Positions 1 through 14,578 are shown, counted from the first letter of the stretch. The stretch: DNA of 64,000 nt from Archegozetes longisetosus (GCA_018873245.2 JAEMBT020000008.1:13187172-13251171); one strand, 5' to 3'. The notes: generated by a model not told the origin, from the letters alone. Numbers and translations are program-made.

Positions 1-3000
1 ATTATCTGCAACTATTTACAAACTATTTACAACATTAACCTGAGTATTAGACAAAAGGTCTAGTCATTAAAAATGTGATAAGAAATCCTATAATTAACAT
101 AATTGTATGAAATGCTAGAAATTAGTTTTACGCAAAGTCACTTTACAATCAAGGTTTGATGAACAACAAGCCTTTTTGTTCTAGTTTAATGTTAGTCATA
201 TCTTCGTTACGAAGTATATCAATGCTCTAAGTCAAATATTTCAACAATTTTCATTTTCAATAATCCTGGTTTTCAAGAACCTCAGCTCTCAACGATTCTG
301 ATTTTTAAGGATTATGATTCTTAAGGATTCCGATTCTTAAGGATTCTGATTTTCAAGAGTTCTGTTTTGAAGAATGTTGATTTTGAAAATTTGATATGAA
401 AGATGTACCACTTAAATAATCTGTTTCTTATTCAATAGAGACCTTATAAGTAAATGTTTCCTCTCAAACCAATGCTAAATAAACTTTTTTGATAAGAAGC
501 AAAGTGATAAAAAAGAGGATTTACGAGATAAAAAAAACGAATAAAGAAAACACGATAGCCTTTTAAGTAGATTTGAATAAATATTTCAAAAGTTAAATAT
601 TAATAAAGAGATGACTCTTTTAAAATGATTACATAGTCAGCAGAACAAGTATTGTATTATTTAGCAATGCAAATACTAAACTGTTTATTATTGCATCTAA
701 TAATGCATTTACTGTTAGTTTAGTCGAGTTTAGTCAACAATTCCGGCTTTAAGTTATGCTTCAGATGATACCACTTTTTTGTCAGCAAGTTTCTATCAAT
801 GCTCTAGTTTTCATTACAAATAAGTTGTTTTCTGTCCAACAATCAATCGATTGAAACTAAACGGTTAGATGTGGAAAAACAGAGTAACAAAATTGAACAG
901 TTATAACAAGTGCTCTATACTCATCCAAACAAATCAGTCAATACGTGATTCATTTATTCAAAATTGTTTCAAATTGTATGCAACTGTTCGGCTCTGAGGC
1001 TCAGCCGAAGCACCGAAGCAGAAAAATGATGATAGTTTGAGTAAGAATTGATATCCTTGAATTACTTTCCGAATATTTAACTAAATCCTTCCTAAACAAT
1101 TAATGCCCTCAATGTTAAGACCATTGTCTTTTTGATTTGTCACGAACAGCGAGTCATACTTTTTCACTCATCTAAACTACTACTTCTACCATACTTGACG
1201 AGTGTTTCAATTGCATTTCTAGCCAACTACTAAACATTTGAGTACTTCCTGTATTCTCTCTATTCTTCTAGCCCTTCGTTTAGAACATTTTTCTGATTAT
1301 CTCAATTTGAAGTGAGAGAAGAATAGACATTAACAGCGATTGAATGCAATTGACAGTATTGTATACATAATATATTAAAATGGAAAAAAATATTTAAACT
1401 GATAAATGGTTTTAATGAATTAGATGGCCTAAAAGTGTTGAATAAATTTGTAAAAGTAGAGAGTTGCCTATTTATTGGGATTAATTGTATGATAAGTATA
1501 TATTAGATGAGAAAATACGTATCAAACAAATTTTAGTCCAGTTAACTTAAGTGAAATGTTAGCCCAATTAAAACTGGTTGCATTTAGCTCACCACACTAT
1601 TGATTATATCAATAGTCGCATTGTTATATTAAATTTTGAAAGATAATCTTTACTATCCATAAGAGAAGTAATTATAAATTGAAAGTGAATAGTACTGTAA
1701 CTACAAATCATATCAAATATTCAGCGTTATAACAATACATAGGCTTTCAACCACTCCAATCTTAATAATTATTACTTTATCGCTAAATGCCCTTTCAATT
1801 TGAAAGGCTCTCTTTTTTCTCTTAAACTTAAGCCTGTTTGCATTCAATTCTCAAACACCACAAATGATGACTTCGTGAGTGCACTATAATTTTTGTTTAT
1901 CAATAAGAGATTAAACTTCCTTTTAGTACAATTAACAGCTATAGCTGTGGGCTTATTCTCTACAATAGAAATACCACAACATGCCTTACATTCACACAAT
2001 TCAATTTAATTTAGACTTTAAATAACGATTAAAAGTGCAAATTGTGTGTCAAGGACTGATGAATATATTATGAATAATACTTATATTAATTCTTTTAATA
2101 CAGTAATATTCAGATATAGTCTATCTCTTCAACATTGTAATTCGTGTTCACTTTATACAGGCTTTACTATAAACAGGTCAACGTTAGCTAAATCCGATAT
2201 GTTGCCACCGGAGTAATAGGCTTATATATCTAGGTATTACTGTACATACTTCGTGCGCTCATTCAAATATGTAATCCAATCAAGATATATATTAAGTTGA
2301 TTTCTCATAATAAAAAGTTTAAAAACTAATATTCTAGAATAAAAACTATTTTTATGAAGATATGACTGAAAAATGAGTCCTTATATGGGATATTGTCCGA
2401 TATATTAGTTAGAAATGTGTGCATTAGGCGCTCAAACTTGATGAGAGGGTGAGAAAAATGTGTAGGAATTTCTCTTATGATTGTGACACAATTTTAAAGT
2501 TTATATCAAATCTATTTTACACTATGAAAGACTATCTCCACCAACACTTACAACAATAGATAAATGGCTTTTCTCTTGTAAAAAACAGGCATTTTAATGC
2601 TTTTCGCCTGAAAATGCGCATTACGAAACGAATACAAATCAACAAACATTATACTTTGATATCAGATAACCTTATAATGCTTTTCAAAAGGATTGCTCGC
2701 TTCAAACACCAATTTATCTCACATTTTGTACTTGAATTATAATCAATTATAATCCTTAAATGTATAATGATTGAGCAATAAACAAAAAAATCTCATTTCA
2801 AAACAAGTTGTATTTTACAAAGGTACAACTCAGTTTGCATAGCAATGATCAAAAACAATATTAGTTATTATAAGACAGAGATCTTGGATTGATAGATAGC
2901 TTGAAGCGAAGTTAGGAACTACGTTGGAAACTACGTTGGGGACTAAGTTGAAAACTATGTTGAAGATACCGTTGAAAACAGCATTAGAAACTATGTTAGG

Positions 3001-3148
3001 AGAGGAGTATTTTCTAATTTGACACACACAATAACTGACACAATGACGTATAGAATAATATCAGTGGGATCTTTTATTCATGAAGATAGCATTAGAAGCA
3101 TTTTAATGAAAATATAAAGTTAATTAATTATTTAATTTTTAATTACAG
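1..3148 (+). other. Intron / upstream DNA of the LHFPL gene; no exon seen
   Basis: AT-rich DNA without a convincing coding exon. It ends in a clear splice acceptor (T-rich tract, then ACAG) just before the LHFPL exon. The earlier exons, which should carry the first two membrane segments, are not visible, so this intron is probably longer than 3 kb and the gene starts outside the window. A four-copy 16-bp tandem repeat lies near its left end. Confidence 0.6.
294..357. repeat. 16-bp tandem repeat, 4 copies
   Basis: Four imperfect head-to-tail units of the form GATTCTGATTTTTAAG lie in the LHFPL intron. No function is evident. Confidence 0.8.
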
Positions 3149-3834
3149 CCTTATGTATGTTAGTTGGAGTGTTAATTTTTCCGGCCGGTTGGGACGCGCC
3201 TATTGTTAAAGAGGTCTGTGGAAACGAATCTGATAACTACGGAAGCGGTCAATGCGGCATTAGATGGGCCTTTATATTAGCGATAATTGGCGTCGTTGAT
3301 TGCATGGTCTTATCTATATTGGCTTTTGTTTTAGGCACAAGATATGTTAAATTGTTGCCTGATCAATATTTACCCAATGGCTCCATGTACAAAGGTTTGT
3401 ATTTTAATTACTCACGCATATCTCACGCATATCTTATCTCACGCATATCTCACGCATATCTCACGCATATCTCACGCATATCTCACGCGCATCTCACGCG
3501 CATCTCACGCACATCTCATCCACATCTTACGCACGTCTCATTCAACCACATACCTAACTCTCCCTAATTCTATTCATTTATGCCATATCTCTCTTCCTAT
3601 TTTTCTAACTTTATCTCTCTTTTGAACTTATGCTTAGGAGAAGTCAATTCCGCTTTCATGGCAGACAGTGGTAGTCGTAAATCATTGCACTTACAGCCTG
3701 TGATGATAATGCCTGGAAGTGTTGGAGATCAGGAACGATTTTCAGAGTATTCGCATAGAACTGGTCGATCACACAAATCAGGGATACAATCGAATGGTTA
3801 TCATCCGTCGAGTTTCACTAACTTTCAATTGTAG
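3149..3834 (+). CDS. LHFPL tetraspan family protein, last two coding exons
   Basis: LHFPL proteins are four-pass membrane proteins of the claudin-like tetraspan superfamily; vertebrate members act in hair cells and at synapses. Exon 3149-3394 follows an ACAG acceptor. It encodes a hydrophobic segment ending FPAGWDAP, an extracellular loop with two cysteines (VCGNES and GQCGIRW) and a last membrane segment of about 23 residues. This GWD-then-CG layout is typical of the family. The donor GTTTGT at 3395 opens a 243-bp intron, and exon 3638-3834 finishes the frame with a hydrophilic cytosolic tail (EVNSAFMADSGSRKSL onward) and a TAG stop. An AATAAA lies near 4054. The N-terminal half lies upstream of the window. 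Family assignment is firm, but which LHFPL member it is cannot be settled. Confidence 0.85.
3411..3540. repeat. 11-bp CTCACGCATAT tandem array in an LHFPL intron
   Basis: About eleven units of CTCACGCATAT, drifting to CTCACGCGCAT and CTCACGCACAT on the right, fill half of the last LHFPL intron. Because 11 is not a multiple of 3, the array keeps long open frames that look like low-complexity ISHAYLTR protein. It starts 16 bp after the splice donor. Confidence 0.9.
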
Positions 3835-5386
3835 ATAGAATTCATTGTATATGAAATTAGACACGTTTTGTCATTTATTTAAGTGTTACTTATGTTTAGT
3901 TCATATTTCATTCAATTCTTCTCTCAAAGTATTTCTATGTAATCATTGCTCTCATTATTAGTTATAATTCATGTCTTCAAAGCGTAAAACTTTTATCAAT
4001 TCAACCGAAAGATCAACAAAACCTCTAAATAATTATTTGTATCGAATTCTTGTCAATAAAAACTTAGAATTTTTATCAATAGTTTTATTTATATGGAAAG
4101 AAAAGTAATGAAAAAATAAATGGATGTAAAACATGAAATTTAATCAAATACGAAATTTTCTGCTCTGATGAACCAAAATTAATAAAGTGATTAGAGAACA
4201 TGTTGATAGCGTACAATTTACAACAACTTGAGAATCAGTCAAAAGTTTCGCACGCCTTCAATTGCATTTAAGTGCAACGATCGGACTAAAAAACACATAA
4301 AGTTAAAGATCATTAACTTGCGCCAAATATACAACTCTTTTATTGCTTAGCCCTATCTAGAAGTAGAACTTCTTAGCCACCTCTCAAATAATGCTTCAGC
4401 TCAACAATAGCCGTGTGAGACATTGGTTTGAAAATGATTGTTTACAGGACCAGATTATATAAAACATAGTAAACATACTTAACATACTAAACATACTAGA
4501 CACACTTCATCTTGAGTGATTAATCCTCTACATTAGTTGTTACGCAACTCGTCGCTTAAACTCACTTAAAACTAGAGACAATTTGAATAAATCATTTGAT
4601 TAAGTTTGATCTAAAAATTGTTAAGCTTAAGGAAATGTTATGATCGACAAGATTTGCAACATGTTGTCCAAAGTCACGATTATGCCAGAAGCAAGTCTTG
4701 TAATAGAATCAGTATATGCTAGCTTCTAACTGACATTCGTTGCTCTCATTCTCTGAAAGTTCACTCTTTTGAATACAGAAATGAATTGAGTTGACATATA
4801 ATACGGAACTTGCCTTAACTTTATTCAATTAAAAGCTTAAAAGTAAAACTTAATATGAATTTCTAAATAGGATAGTCTTAAGCTATAATTTTGAGCATAA
4901 ATTTGAGCTAAAAAACAAATAATTTTTCCTTAAAAACAAAAACATAAAGTCAAGTTTGACTTTTCATAAACAGTTCAAATATTGAAACAAATGATTAATG
5001 AAATATCGATCAAATTAATAGGACATAAGGCATTAAAAGAAAAATGAAGTTCAAATATTTGAAACATTTGATCAGCAATTAATAGATGTATTGAGAATTT
5101 GTTTGTCGACCCAAATCCTATACAATATGAGTCAGATTAAAGTGAGTCAATTTGCAATTCAGATCATATTCAATACGTCACTAGAAGAGTATATCCAAAA
5201 AATTAACTAAACAAACACCAACTGAACACCTCTTTATTGATCTCTTCCTTTCAATTATCTGCAATATAAGTCGCGACTAACTTTCTTCCTAAATTGGTTC
5301 TGGTCAAACGGCTGTTGTCAGTCAAATGTAGGGACACTTTGCGAATAGACCGGCAATCGATAAAACAATTATATTCCAGATGTTCG

Positions 5387-5391
<5 letters not shown>

Positions 5392-5419
<28 letters not shown>
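5392..5419. repeat. (TC)n microsatellite
   Basis: An uninterrupted run of about 14 TC dinucleotides in non-coding DNA. Confidence 0.95.
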
Positions 5420-6898
5420 AGATTTGACAATCTAAACCTTATAAGTACTGACACTAGTGTTTAAGCTGACATATGATTAAATTGAATTTATTATTTTAAT
5501 GAAAGCTAATGAAAAGTTATTTGAACAGTGTTCAAGAGGAAGAGTTCAAATGAGTTTAGATAACAGGAAAATTAGTCAATGTATGAAAAATGTATGAAAA
5601 TGTTCAACAAAAGACTATATTTCGTGGAAACACAAAAGATTAATAACAATAACTATAGTAATGGTATTCATGAACTCAACAGTTTCTATACTTTTTAAAA
5701 CTGCATAAGATTTAGATTTTACTTTTTATCTGTTGAAAGTTTTAATAAAATTTGAAATAAAGGAAACAGGCTTGAACTTTCAGATTATTAAATACGATAA
5801 AAATCGTGACATAAAAAACTGTATCAAAAGAAACATTTAATAATCGTTAAAATATTAGACAGAACAGATAGTAATCTTTGTAGAGTATGAAAAACAATCT
5901 CTCATATAATGGTCAATACATGAGCATTTGCAGTAAAACAAGTCAATGCACTTTCATTAGACTCATTTCATCTTATTCTTACTACAACCGGTAGCTATTT
6001 GATCAACAATAATATTAGTACTGTATATTATATCTAACTCGATATATGTCTCTTATTACATGACAGCTATCAATAATTTTAATGATCACTAGCTAAACTA
6101 ATTGACACTGAACTATAGTAACAAAATATGATCAATTTAAGTGATATAGCAGCAAGGCGGAATAGTAGCAATAGTAGCAATCTGAAATAGCAACAATGCA
6201 AATAGCAGAAAATAGTACCTAAATTTTGTTTAGTTTACTCTACAGTCACCATGAAAGTATTATTTAACTACTTGTTTGCAAACGATCACTCAATAACTGC
6301 ATTTGAAAAGGAAATGAAAAAAATAAATAACGATTATTCTGTCTAAAATACAATACACTATATTTTGTGTTATTTAAAAGTAATCTTCTTTTCACGTGTC
6401 TTAAGTGCATCAATAAAAAAGTTCAAACTCTTATCTGAATCCTGAATAAGATGCAATTGTTTACTCTTATTCTGAATAAGCGTTACCAGAAATTTATTTA
6501 CTTCTAAATATAGTATCAGTAATTTTTAGGATTACGTTAAATCATTCCTAGATCCATTTGAACAAATTGAAAACTTAAGTATTTTCGTCCAAAAACTCAT
6601 TTCATTTTTCACATTTTATCACAATTGGCAACAAAAATTGAGTTCATATTTCATAATCAATTAAAAATAGAGTCAATTAGAACTTAACAAAACAAAAGCT
6701 AAGCCTTAGTGGAAATGAATAAAATAATAATTAAGAGATAGTATGTAACGAAATCATTATTTCAAAACCACTAACATTTCCATAATGTATTCAAATGTTA
6801 GATTAATAGTTAGCAAGACTTATTTTATTTAATTTCGAGTCAAATGTTTGTAAAGATTAAAATCTATTTATGGTTTCTAATTGAAAGTTAGAAGGAAT

Positions 6899-6950
6899 GA
6901 ACTAAAGAATATGAGCTAAAGAATATGAACTAAAGAATATGAACTAAAGC
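6899..6950. repeat. 14-bp tandem repeat, about 3.7 copies
   Basis: Units of GAACTAAAGAATAT repeat head to tail, with one A-to-G change in the second unit. Confidence 0.85.
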
Positions 6951-9300
6951 TACCAACTAAGGCTATCATTAGAAAAAACAATTATCATTAACCCAATAAA
7001 CTTCAATTTAATGATGTGTTAGAATAATAGACAATTAAATTGAATCATTGATGCCTGAAAATCGATAAGAGACCTGAGCCACATAAAAGATGATAATTAA
7101 TTTGCATCAATTGACTCGTTTATTAGGATTCTTCCAATAGTAAGTTCTTATAAGTTACTAATAGGGAACGGATGGCTTGCCATCAATTTACTTATAGAAA
7201 ATCAATAAGGCGAACAGAAGTCAATTGATTTGTTCTACGATCGATGACTATTCAACTTGATTTTAGTCTCTAAAAAAGCATAGTTTAGCTCTGCTCAAGG
7301 TTCAGCCTGCTCAAAGTTGAGCTCTCCTTAAAGCACAGCTCTCTTCAAAGTTGAGCTCCTCTCAACTCTTCTCTTCTCTCCATAAGACAATAACACAAAT
7401 AGATACTTCACTGCCTCTATCAGTCTCTATTAAATCTATTCCACAATTAGATTGAACATATGCCACAAATAATCAATATGTCGATACTTTTCATATTCTC
7501 GACGCTTAGCTCTGGTTAAATCACTTGCGACGCTTCACATCATACTGAAATGTAGTCTCACTATCGATTGAAGTAAAATATGACTGCTATTGATAAAGTT
7601 GAGCAAATTAGACGGTTTATGATTTTGACGGCTATTATAATCATTCTTTAGCCGAAGAGAAGTTGCACGAAATAAATGATCAAATGTATAATAATGAGCT
7701 CTCCCATCGGTTATGAGCTATTCCTTCTCTTATTCAGTAACAAAAAATAAGCGGATTCAGAATCGCTCATAATATGCTTATTCCATATTAGTTAAGGTCG
7801 ATAATTATCTGCAGATTTAGTTGGTTTAGTAATGCATTCATCAAGCACAAACTCATATTTTCATTGAGTTTTGGTAAGTTTTCAGATTGTGTTAACTGCT
7901 TAGTATTATTATGCGTAAGATAACTTGTTTTATAATAGTTCTGCTACATCCTAAGTACCAAACTTATAAGCTACTACAGTTAAATCTCACTATCTCCATT
8001 ATGTAGTTAGGCCCTTTTTAAAAATAACAAAATAGAAACCTTAACTTCTTACAGATTTATTTATGTGTTTTGAGAAAGGACTTAACTTCATGTTGAAGAT
8101 AGATTTTATTACACTAAAGAGCTCGTACCGTTAGAATGCAAATCAACTAAAACCTTATTCGCTACTGAGATCACATTTAAATAAAAATCAGTACTTTATC
8201 TATGATTTTGTTGATTTTGGTATAATTATTACTGAGGAGTGCGGAACAGAATTTTGAACGCTAATTATTCATTGATTATTGGATGAGCAGGTTTTTCAAT
8301 AATATATTTTTGGCTAAGTAGCGATTGAAATCTCACATAAATCATTGTTATTATATAAACCGAATAACAAGCTATACATTTGTTTAGTGACCTCAAATCA
8401 ATTACAAGTTGTTACTATTTTCTAGGTAAATATTGTTATCAAATACAAGTTTAAGGTCAGAAAGTTTTTGAACATTTTGAAAACATGTAATATGCCATTT
8501 TGTTATTGAATGTAGGCCTTTATTATATAACAATTTTTTGCCAAATCCTACCCCAAGATAAACTTCTCCTTATATCAAATACCATTTTTTCGCTACAATT
8601 ATTGCCTCATTAGAATAATTTTCAAGTTATTATTTGTACTTTATTTTTAGATATCCTATAACTCTCGTGTTTCGTGACTATACCCATCAAGGAGTGAAAT
8701 AAGACATACGCCTTAGCCTATTACAGGTGACAGATATTGACGTGTCAAATGTTAATCTGATGCACATCATAGATGCGCAAAACAGTTATAATTTCTAACA
8801 GTAATGACAATTTTGTCTATTATTACTGTTTTATAGTTGATCTGAACTGATTAAACGGAACCTAATGTTGCATAAACTAACCAAGACAATTTTCTCATTT
8901 CAATCTGTCTCATCTCATCAAACATGTTTACCTCTTCTTCGATCAATCTTCTACTAATCTTTAGGAACTTATCTATATTTGTATACATTCTAACAAATAA
9001 CTAACGTTAGGAGAAAATAGAGCGTTTGACAGTATTATTTTTAGAAATGATCAAGTTTTTTATTACTGCGTAAAATAGATCTTTTGATGCATCAAGTCGT
9101 TATTTTGACATATGTTCGCTAATTAAACTTTACAATAGAAGTATTTTTAGAATTTATAAACAAGGATGTTCATTTTATTTTATTTTCCTCTTATTATTTT
9201 CTTTACAAATACTTCGTCCTTAAAACTAATTAAATTGATTTTAGCCGCTTCTAAACTGAAACATTTTTAAAATACTTGTTCCAACCTATAAACAGTTGAT

Positions 9301-9350
9301 TATTTTGAACAAAGCATTGCTATTTTGAACAAAGCATTGCCATTTTGAAC
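9301..9350. repeat. 20-bp tandem repeat, 2.5 copies
   Basis: Two near-identical units of TATTTTGAACAAAGCATTGC are followed by half a unit, suggesting a recent expansion. Confidence 0.85.
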
Positions 9351-9753
9351 ATTACCAATTGAAATAGGAGTGATCCAGTTATAATCCTCAAGTAACAACT
9401 GAGACTGATTGGGATATATGAGGTTGGTCATATTGAAGAATATAAGATATTGAGTGTTAGAGCGCACGAATGTAATGCAGAATATGATGAATGTAATAGA
9501 AAAATGATGCCATTCACTCAACGCTCAAATTGACTTAACGCCACAAAACATATATTCTATTTTCTTATCATAATAATCCTTATCGAGAGTATCCTAAAGT
9601 ATATTAGAGTTACATTTGATAGGATTACGACACAATAATCCAATTGTACTTTTAGGATAAATAGGAAAAAACGTATGAAACGCACAAATAACTCATATGA
9701 TTCTCAGCCGAACTTAGCTTAGTCTTTTCGTTTCAATAAGCGAATCAACTTTA

Positions 9754-9815
9754 AAAGAGGTAAGATTATTGGAGAAAGAGGTAAGATTATTTCAGAAAGA
9801 GGTTAGATTATTGCC
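9754..9815. repeat. 21-bp tandem repeat, about 3 copies
   Basis: Three units beginning AAAGAGGTAAGATTATT repeat head to tail with a few differences. Confidence 0.85.
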
Positions 9816-11989
9816 AAAATAGATAGAAATAGACGAAAGTATCTCCTGGGACCAAACACACTTTCTCCACAATCAAATCAATACTTTTCTATCCAACTAT
9901 TTTTTCGATCTGCTAATTCATTCATTTATTTTGTTTTACTGCTCGTTTTACACTAATATTGACAAAACTCTACCATTTACTTAGCTATTATGACTCCAAG
10001 TTATCGCTGTATTAGTTAAGTTCTAACCGACAAAGAGTTAGTTTCCGCAGAGCTAATATTGAATTTTAAGTTTACATATGATTACATATTATCCTTTAAA
10101 CTATACACTAAGTAATATTAAATGATCGTAAACCCTTTGATCGTGTCTAACATATGAGTTAATGTTCCGAATATTTGCATAGCAGACGATTTAAAAAACC
10201 ATCAACAAATCGTCTTCCTAAAGAAGTTTGTACTTCGTTTATTGAGATATCAAACATTATAACAAAACCAGTTCTGAAAATGAAATGGACCTTCAAATAA
10301 ATAACTACTTTTTATTACCAACTGACAACTTCTCATTCAATTCTAAAGAAAACGTTTGCAAAAAATATGATCTCCTATTTCAAACGTCAAACATTCACTC
10401 ACTTATGGAAAATCAAAATATTTCATTTGCATTGATCGCAAAAGTTTAAGTTAATAAATAATAGACCAAAAGCATTGGGATCAATATGTGATAGATTTTC
10501 GTTTAACATAAATGTCAATTCGCTCAAAGGCGATCCATGCCATCAAGTATGTTTCCTTTCATTTCTTTTGTCCAACTATTTCTCCGCTAGAAATTGCTCA
10601 CAGCTAGACATCACTCCAACACTCTTATATCATCTAAAGTTACATTTAAATAGAAATTGTCAAATATGTTTACCACTAGATATCAATTGGTATCTATTGT
10701 CCCAAACAAATCTAACTTGAACTGCATCACAATTATGACAATGTTTGACATGATTGCTAACTTACAAAATGTTATTAGAACTAAACTGTGATTAATTTTG
10801 TAAAAATGCGCAAATTATAAATTGTTTTAGTAATAGATATTGTTGTATCTCGGTCTAACGCCAACCAACACTAATTTGAATTCATTTTTAGCACTAATAT
10901 TATATAATTAAGATAATTATGGAAAAAATAATCTAAAGGGTAAAAGCGTTAAGTGATTTAATAAATTTCTTCTTTTATCTCATACTTTCAAAGTTAAGTT
11001 GAGTTGAAGAAAGAAATTGATGTTTAATAATAGTAATGTCTGTTGAAATATTAGAAATATTTGTCATTGTTAGTATGATCATTGAGACAAATGTGTAATT
11101 AAAAACACATTCTAAACTTGAATAATCATAATCAAACTAATCTTCTCATTGTTTTCATTCAATTTTCAGATTCACAGACGAATAAACTGCAAAATTATAA
11201 TTATCTAACTATTAATTACTAAATTGAAGTTTAGTTTTAAGAGTTATTTAAGGTTTTAATAAGACTAAAAGCTTAAGTCGAAAATAGTATTAACGCAAAG
11301 TGTTTTAGCCTAAGTTGGAAAAGAGTTTTTCTAACATGTAATCACTAAAGAGATAACTGGACTGCAACTAAACTGTTTCCCAAAACTAATTGAAGCCTAA
11401 GGGATGCAAATGTATTCTTAACCGACAAATTAGAAACACTTAGTGATACTGTAATGTCAACACAAATGTGCGCATTTTCTTAACATATCTCTATAAATTG
11501 GATTCACAAATCTCTTCAATAACTTTCTAGGATAGTTTCAACTTCAATTATTTGATTTTTCAATACACCTCAAAGTCGTTGCTTTTATCTAAACTAATTT
11601 GTAGCTAATCTTTCACTTAAGTCTCACAGTAATTCATTTCTATGACTGTAAGCTGAAATGTAAACTAAAATCAAGTTAATTTCTTGTGAATATGTTAAGT
11701 AAATGTTTGATAAAGTGATTAGAGCTTCATAAACCTGTGGAATTGATCAAATGGATAAACAATTACTACAATGGCTTCAAGAATAATCAAATATTAAAGT
11801 ATTCATTTTTTCAAATTGTTCACATTAAAACTTTTAAATTAGGAACTCTGTCAAGATATAAATAAAACACTTTTGAAATTAATATCGACTATTGCCCAAT
11901 AATCTACTTATATATTTTGATCAGAGTATCAATACTTTCCTGTGGGAACAAATGCATTAAACAGTTATCAATTAATCTTAATTGAGTTA

Positions 11990-14431
11990 ACGATGTGTTA
12001 CTTTGATCGAAAGCACAAGACTGGATTTGGATCCCATCTGTTCCGAGACCTGTGGAACCAATAAGCTGTCAAAATTTTTAATATCAAAACAACGGTTAAA
12101 TTGAAAGTAGGACTTATTTTAATGACAAATTTTCGTGATCCATCGATCTGTCTGTGAATCAGTTCGTCTTCCTTGTTAGCCTCTAACTTGATCAGAACAT
12201 TCATTTATTAAGTTGTACAGATTGTATAGAAGCATGATTACTATTTTAAAGGTCGATGCCTTTAATCAATTCAACATGAACTAAGAGATTATACATTAAG
12301 TAGTATAAACTTGAAAATCATATTCACCATTGTTGCATACTTATTGTTACACTAATTAGTGGCCAATTTTCCCTTAGGAAGGTCGTGAAGCTACCTCAAC
12401 TTTCTTCCCTGATACTAATTTACATAAGGTATGATTTAGTTTGGTGTACGAAACCCGAGCTAGAATAGCGACTAAATTGAATACCTTAAACAAAATCAGT
12501 TAATACCTGTTGTGGTAAAATTAATCTATAAATTTTTTATTAAATAGTGAAGCGCTTTGATAGACAAATTAATTGTTATTTCAATTAAAAAGTTTAAAAT
12601 TGATAATTCCAAAACTAAAATTAAAGTATAATCAACGAATATTTTGGCGTTCACTTTAGACATCATTTTTGAACTTATTTGGACTCTTTACTGATTTTCA
12701 CATCTTCAAATATTCTCTACAATTTTCAAGTGTACCTCACACCACATGTTCCCTAAACTATAACTAATTTGAATGTTTACTTTCGATGCTTTTTATTTAT
12801 TAAGACAATAAAACGAACTTTCAATTTACTCGAAATACTGGCCTCTGCGTTGTGACTGTTAGATAATTGCTGTAAAAGCCATTGTCTCAAACTAATTGTC
12901 TCAAATAGAGGTTGTTAAAACTTTAACTTATCTCGAACATTAGAGTCCATAAGAATGAAATAAATAGATAAGATTTCGAATTAATAATTAATCAAATATA
13001 AAGTAAATACTACCGGTTGATTGAACAAGTTTTTTGAGCTGTATTGCGCGAATGCTTTTGTTTGAATTTTTCAATAAATGATCTCAATAGCAAATCAATA
13101 TTTTGCCAATAATTTAGTTACAAGTCTAGCTCTAATGATTTTGGTTAACGTCAAGCCTATTATAATAATTGGAGGAAATCAGTGTGTGTTCTTCAGAAAT
13201 AGAACAATCGGTGATAGTATTTCAGTACTTAGAAAGTGCGATCGTTTATAAGAGGCATTGTTAGAGCCAAATCATTTCTTCAATACGTTTTTGTACTTTT
13301 CACAAACTTTTCGGGTGGTTCTCATATAGGTTTGTTCGTCCGAAAAACTCCTTATTAATATATCACTCAATGCCATCGTATTCTTTCTTAACATGTCTCG
13401 AAGAAGAAGAAGAAGAAGAAGAAGAAGAAGAAGAAGAAGAAGAAGAAGAAGAAGAAGACACTTAATAGCTGATCAATTATATTTATGCAAAGTTAGCAAT
13501 TCTTAAGAAATATATAAACAAATGAATAGATCTACAAAATTAATATTGAACTTACAATAAACATTGAAATTGTTGAAATTATTTGATAAACAAATCGAAT
13601 TATTGAAGAATACACGCATTCTCTAAACTCTTACGGGATTGACAACAATTTCAAATGAAATATTTCAGACTAAACGAATAAGAGACATATTTATTTATAT
13701 AGTCGGTAAAAAATGAATATTTAGAAAGACAGTGCTTTCATTCTTATAGCCTTCTACTATTTACTCTAAAAATCACTGTTCAAGTCGTTCTTCAAACGTT
13801 GCGACTATCTCTTCATTTACTTCTTAGTGAACAGAGCTCAATTCAACTAAAAATAGCCATTAGTATTGGAGTTGAATAATTAAAATAGAAAATACTAACC
13901 AAAACTGTGAACAAGACCACTAGTTCAGTATTAATTACCTGTGTATTTGTTTCTGTTTGATTCAACTTTCTGTACATTCAGATCGAACTAACTGAATAAA
14001 GTTGTTTGTTTGATAAACAAATTCTAGTTTCATATTCAACGAACATATTAAACATGTATAAATAAATTGTTAAAGTTGAACAATTTGATACTATATAAAT
14101 GGTATAAATAAATGCGATTTATATAATTGAATACTTGACTCGATCACTTATACCAAGTGCATTCCTTTCTCTGCGAGTCAACATTACTTTTCATCCTGAC
14201 TCCATTGCATCTCTCAAACTATTTCAAATTATAGTTACCATTACTTCTTGTGTGAGATACTTGTCCCACCAAGTCGATATGATCATCTAGAAACCCTCTG
14301 ACCTGTTGGTATATTATCTCGACTCTCTTATGGAAACAGTCTTCAATAGAAGACTCAGAGTCAGATACAAAACTTTGAATCAAATACAAAACAATAAATT
14401 GAAGCTCAATTAAAGCCTCAAATGAACACAT
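11990..14431 (-). pseudogene. Decayed tandem relative of the cullin-1-like gene
   Basis: On the minus strand this stretch aligns piece by piece, in the same order and spacing, with the intact-looking cullin gene at 22278-25941. About 12000-12200 matches the C-terminal neddylation-region exons (NVLIKLEANKEDELIHRQID corresponds to [20 protein letters not shown] in the gene). The stretches 12380-12560, 12830-12940 and 13760-13985 match middle exons together with their introns. An open frame at 14219-14431 ends in FLDDHIDLVGQ before a GTATCT donor, matching [12 protein letters not shown] before GTATTT in exon 3 of the gene. Stops and frame breaks are scattered through most of it. Because introns are retained, it is a DNA-level duplicate, not a processed copy. 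It is clearly older than the 35-47 kb duplication. Confidence 0.8.
13400..13457. repeat. (GAA)n microsatellite
   Basis: About 19 uninterrupted GAA triplets lie inside the cullin pseudogene stretch. Confidence 0.95.
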
Positions 14432-14578
14432 GATTGAAAGAGACTTAAATTACTCTGAAAATGATTTGTTATAACAAAATTATTAATCGAGTTATCAGTC
14501 ATTTAAGTGTCAAATTGATAAACAATTAATGATCGATTGAATGAAGTGCTGACTGTATGTACGCTGAAAAAATTAATA

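Larger units (their letters stand above)
3835..11989. other. Gene-poor AT-rich stretch
   Basis: I find no frame with a recognisable domain, no splice-consistent exon chain and no RNA gene. The stretch holds the LHFPL 3' end (AATAAA near 4054), a CT microsatellite at 5392-5419, a 14-bp tandem at 6899-6950, a 20-bp tandem at 9301-9350 and a 21-bp tandem at 9754-9815. Short open frames at 9300-9521 and 10475-10720 look accidental. Confidence 0.55.

Noticed and set aside
10475-10720. 81-codon plus-strand frame
   Set aside because: Composition of random AT-rich DNA, no homologue recognised, no promoter or polyadenylation context.
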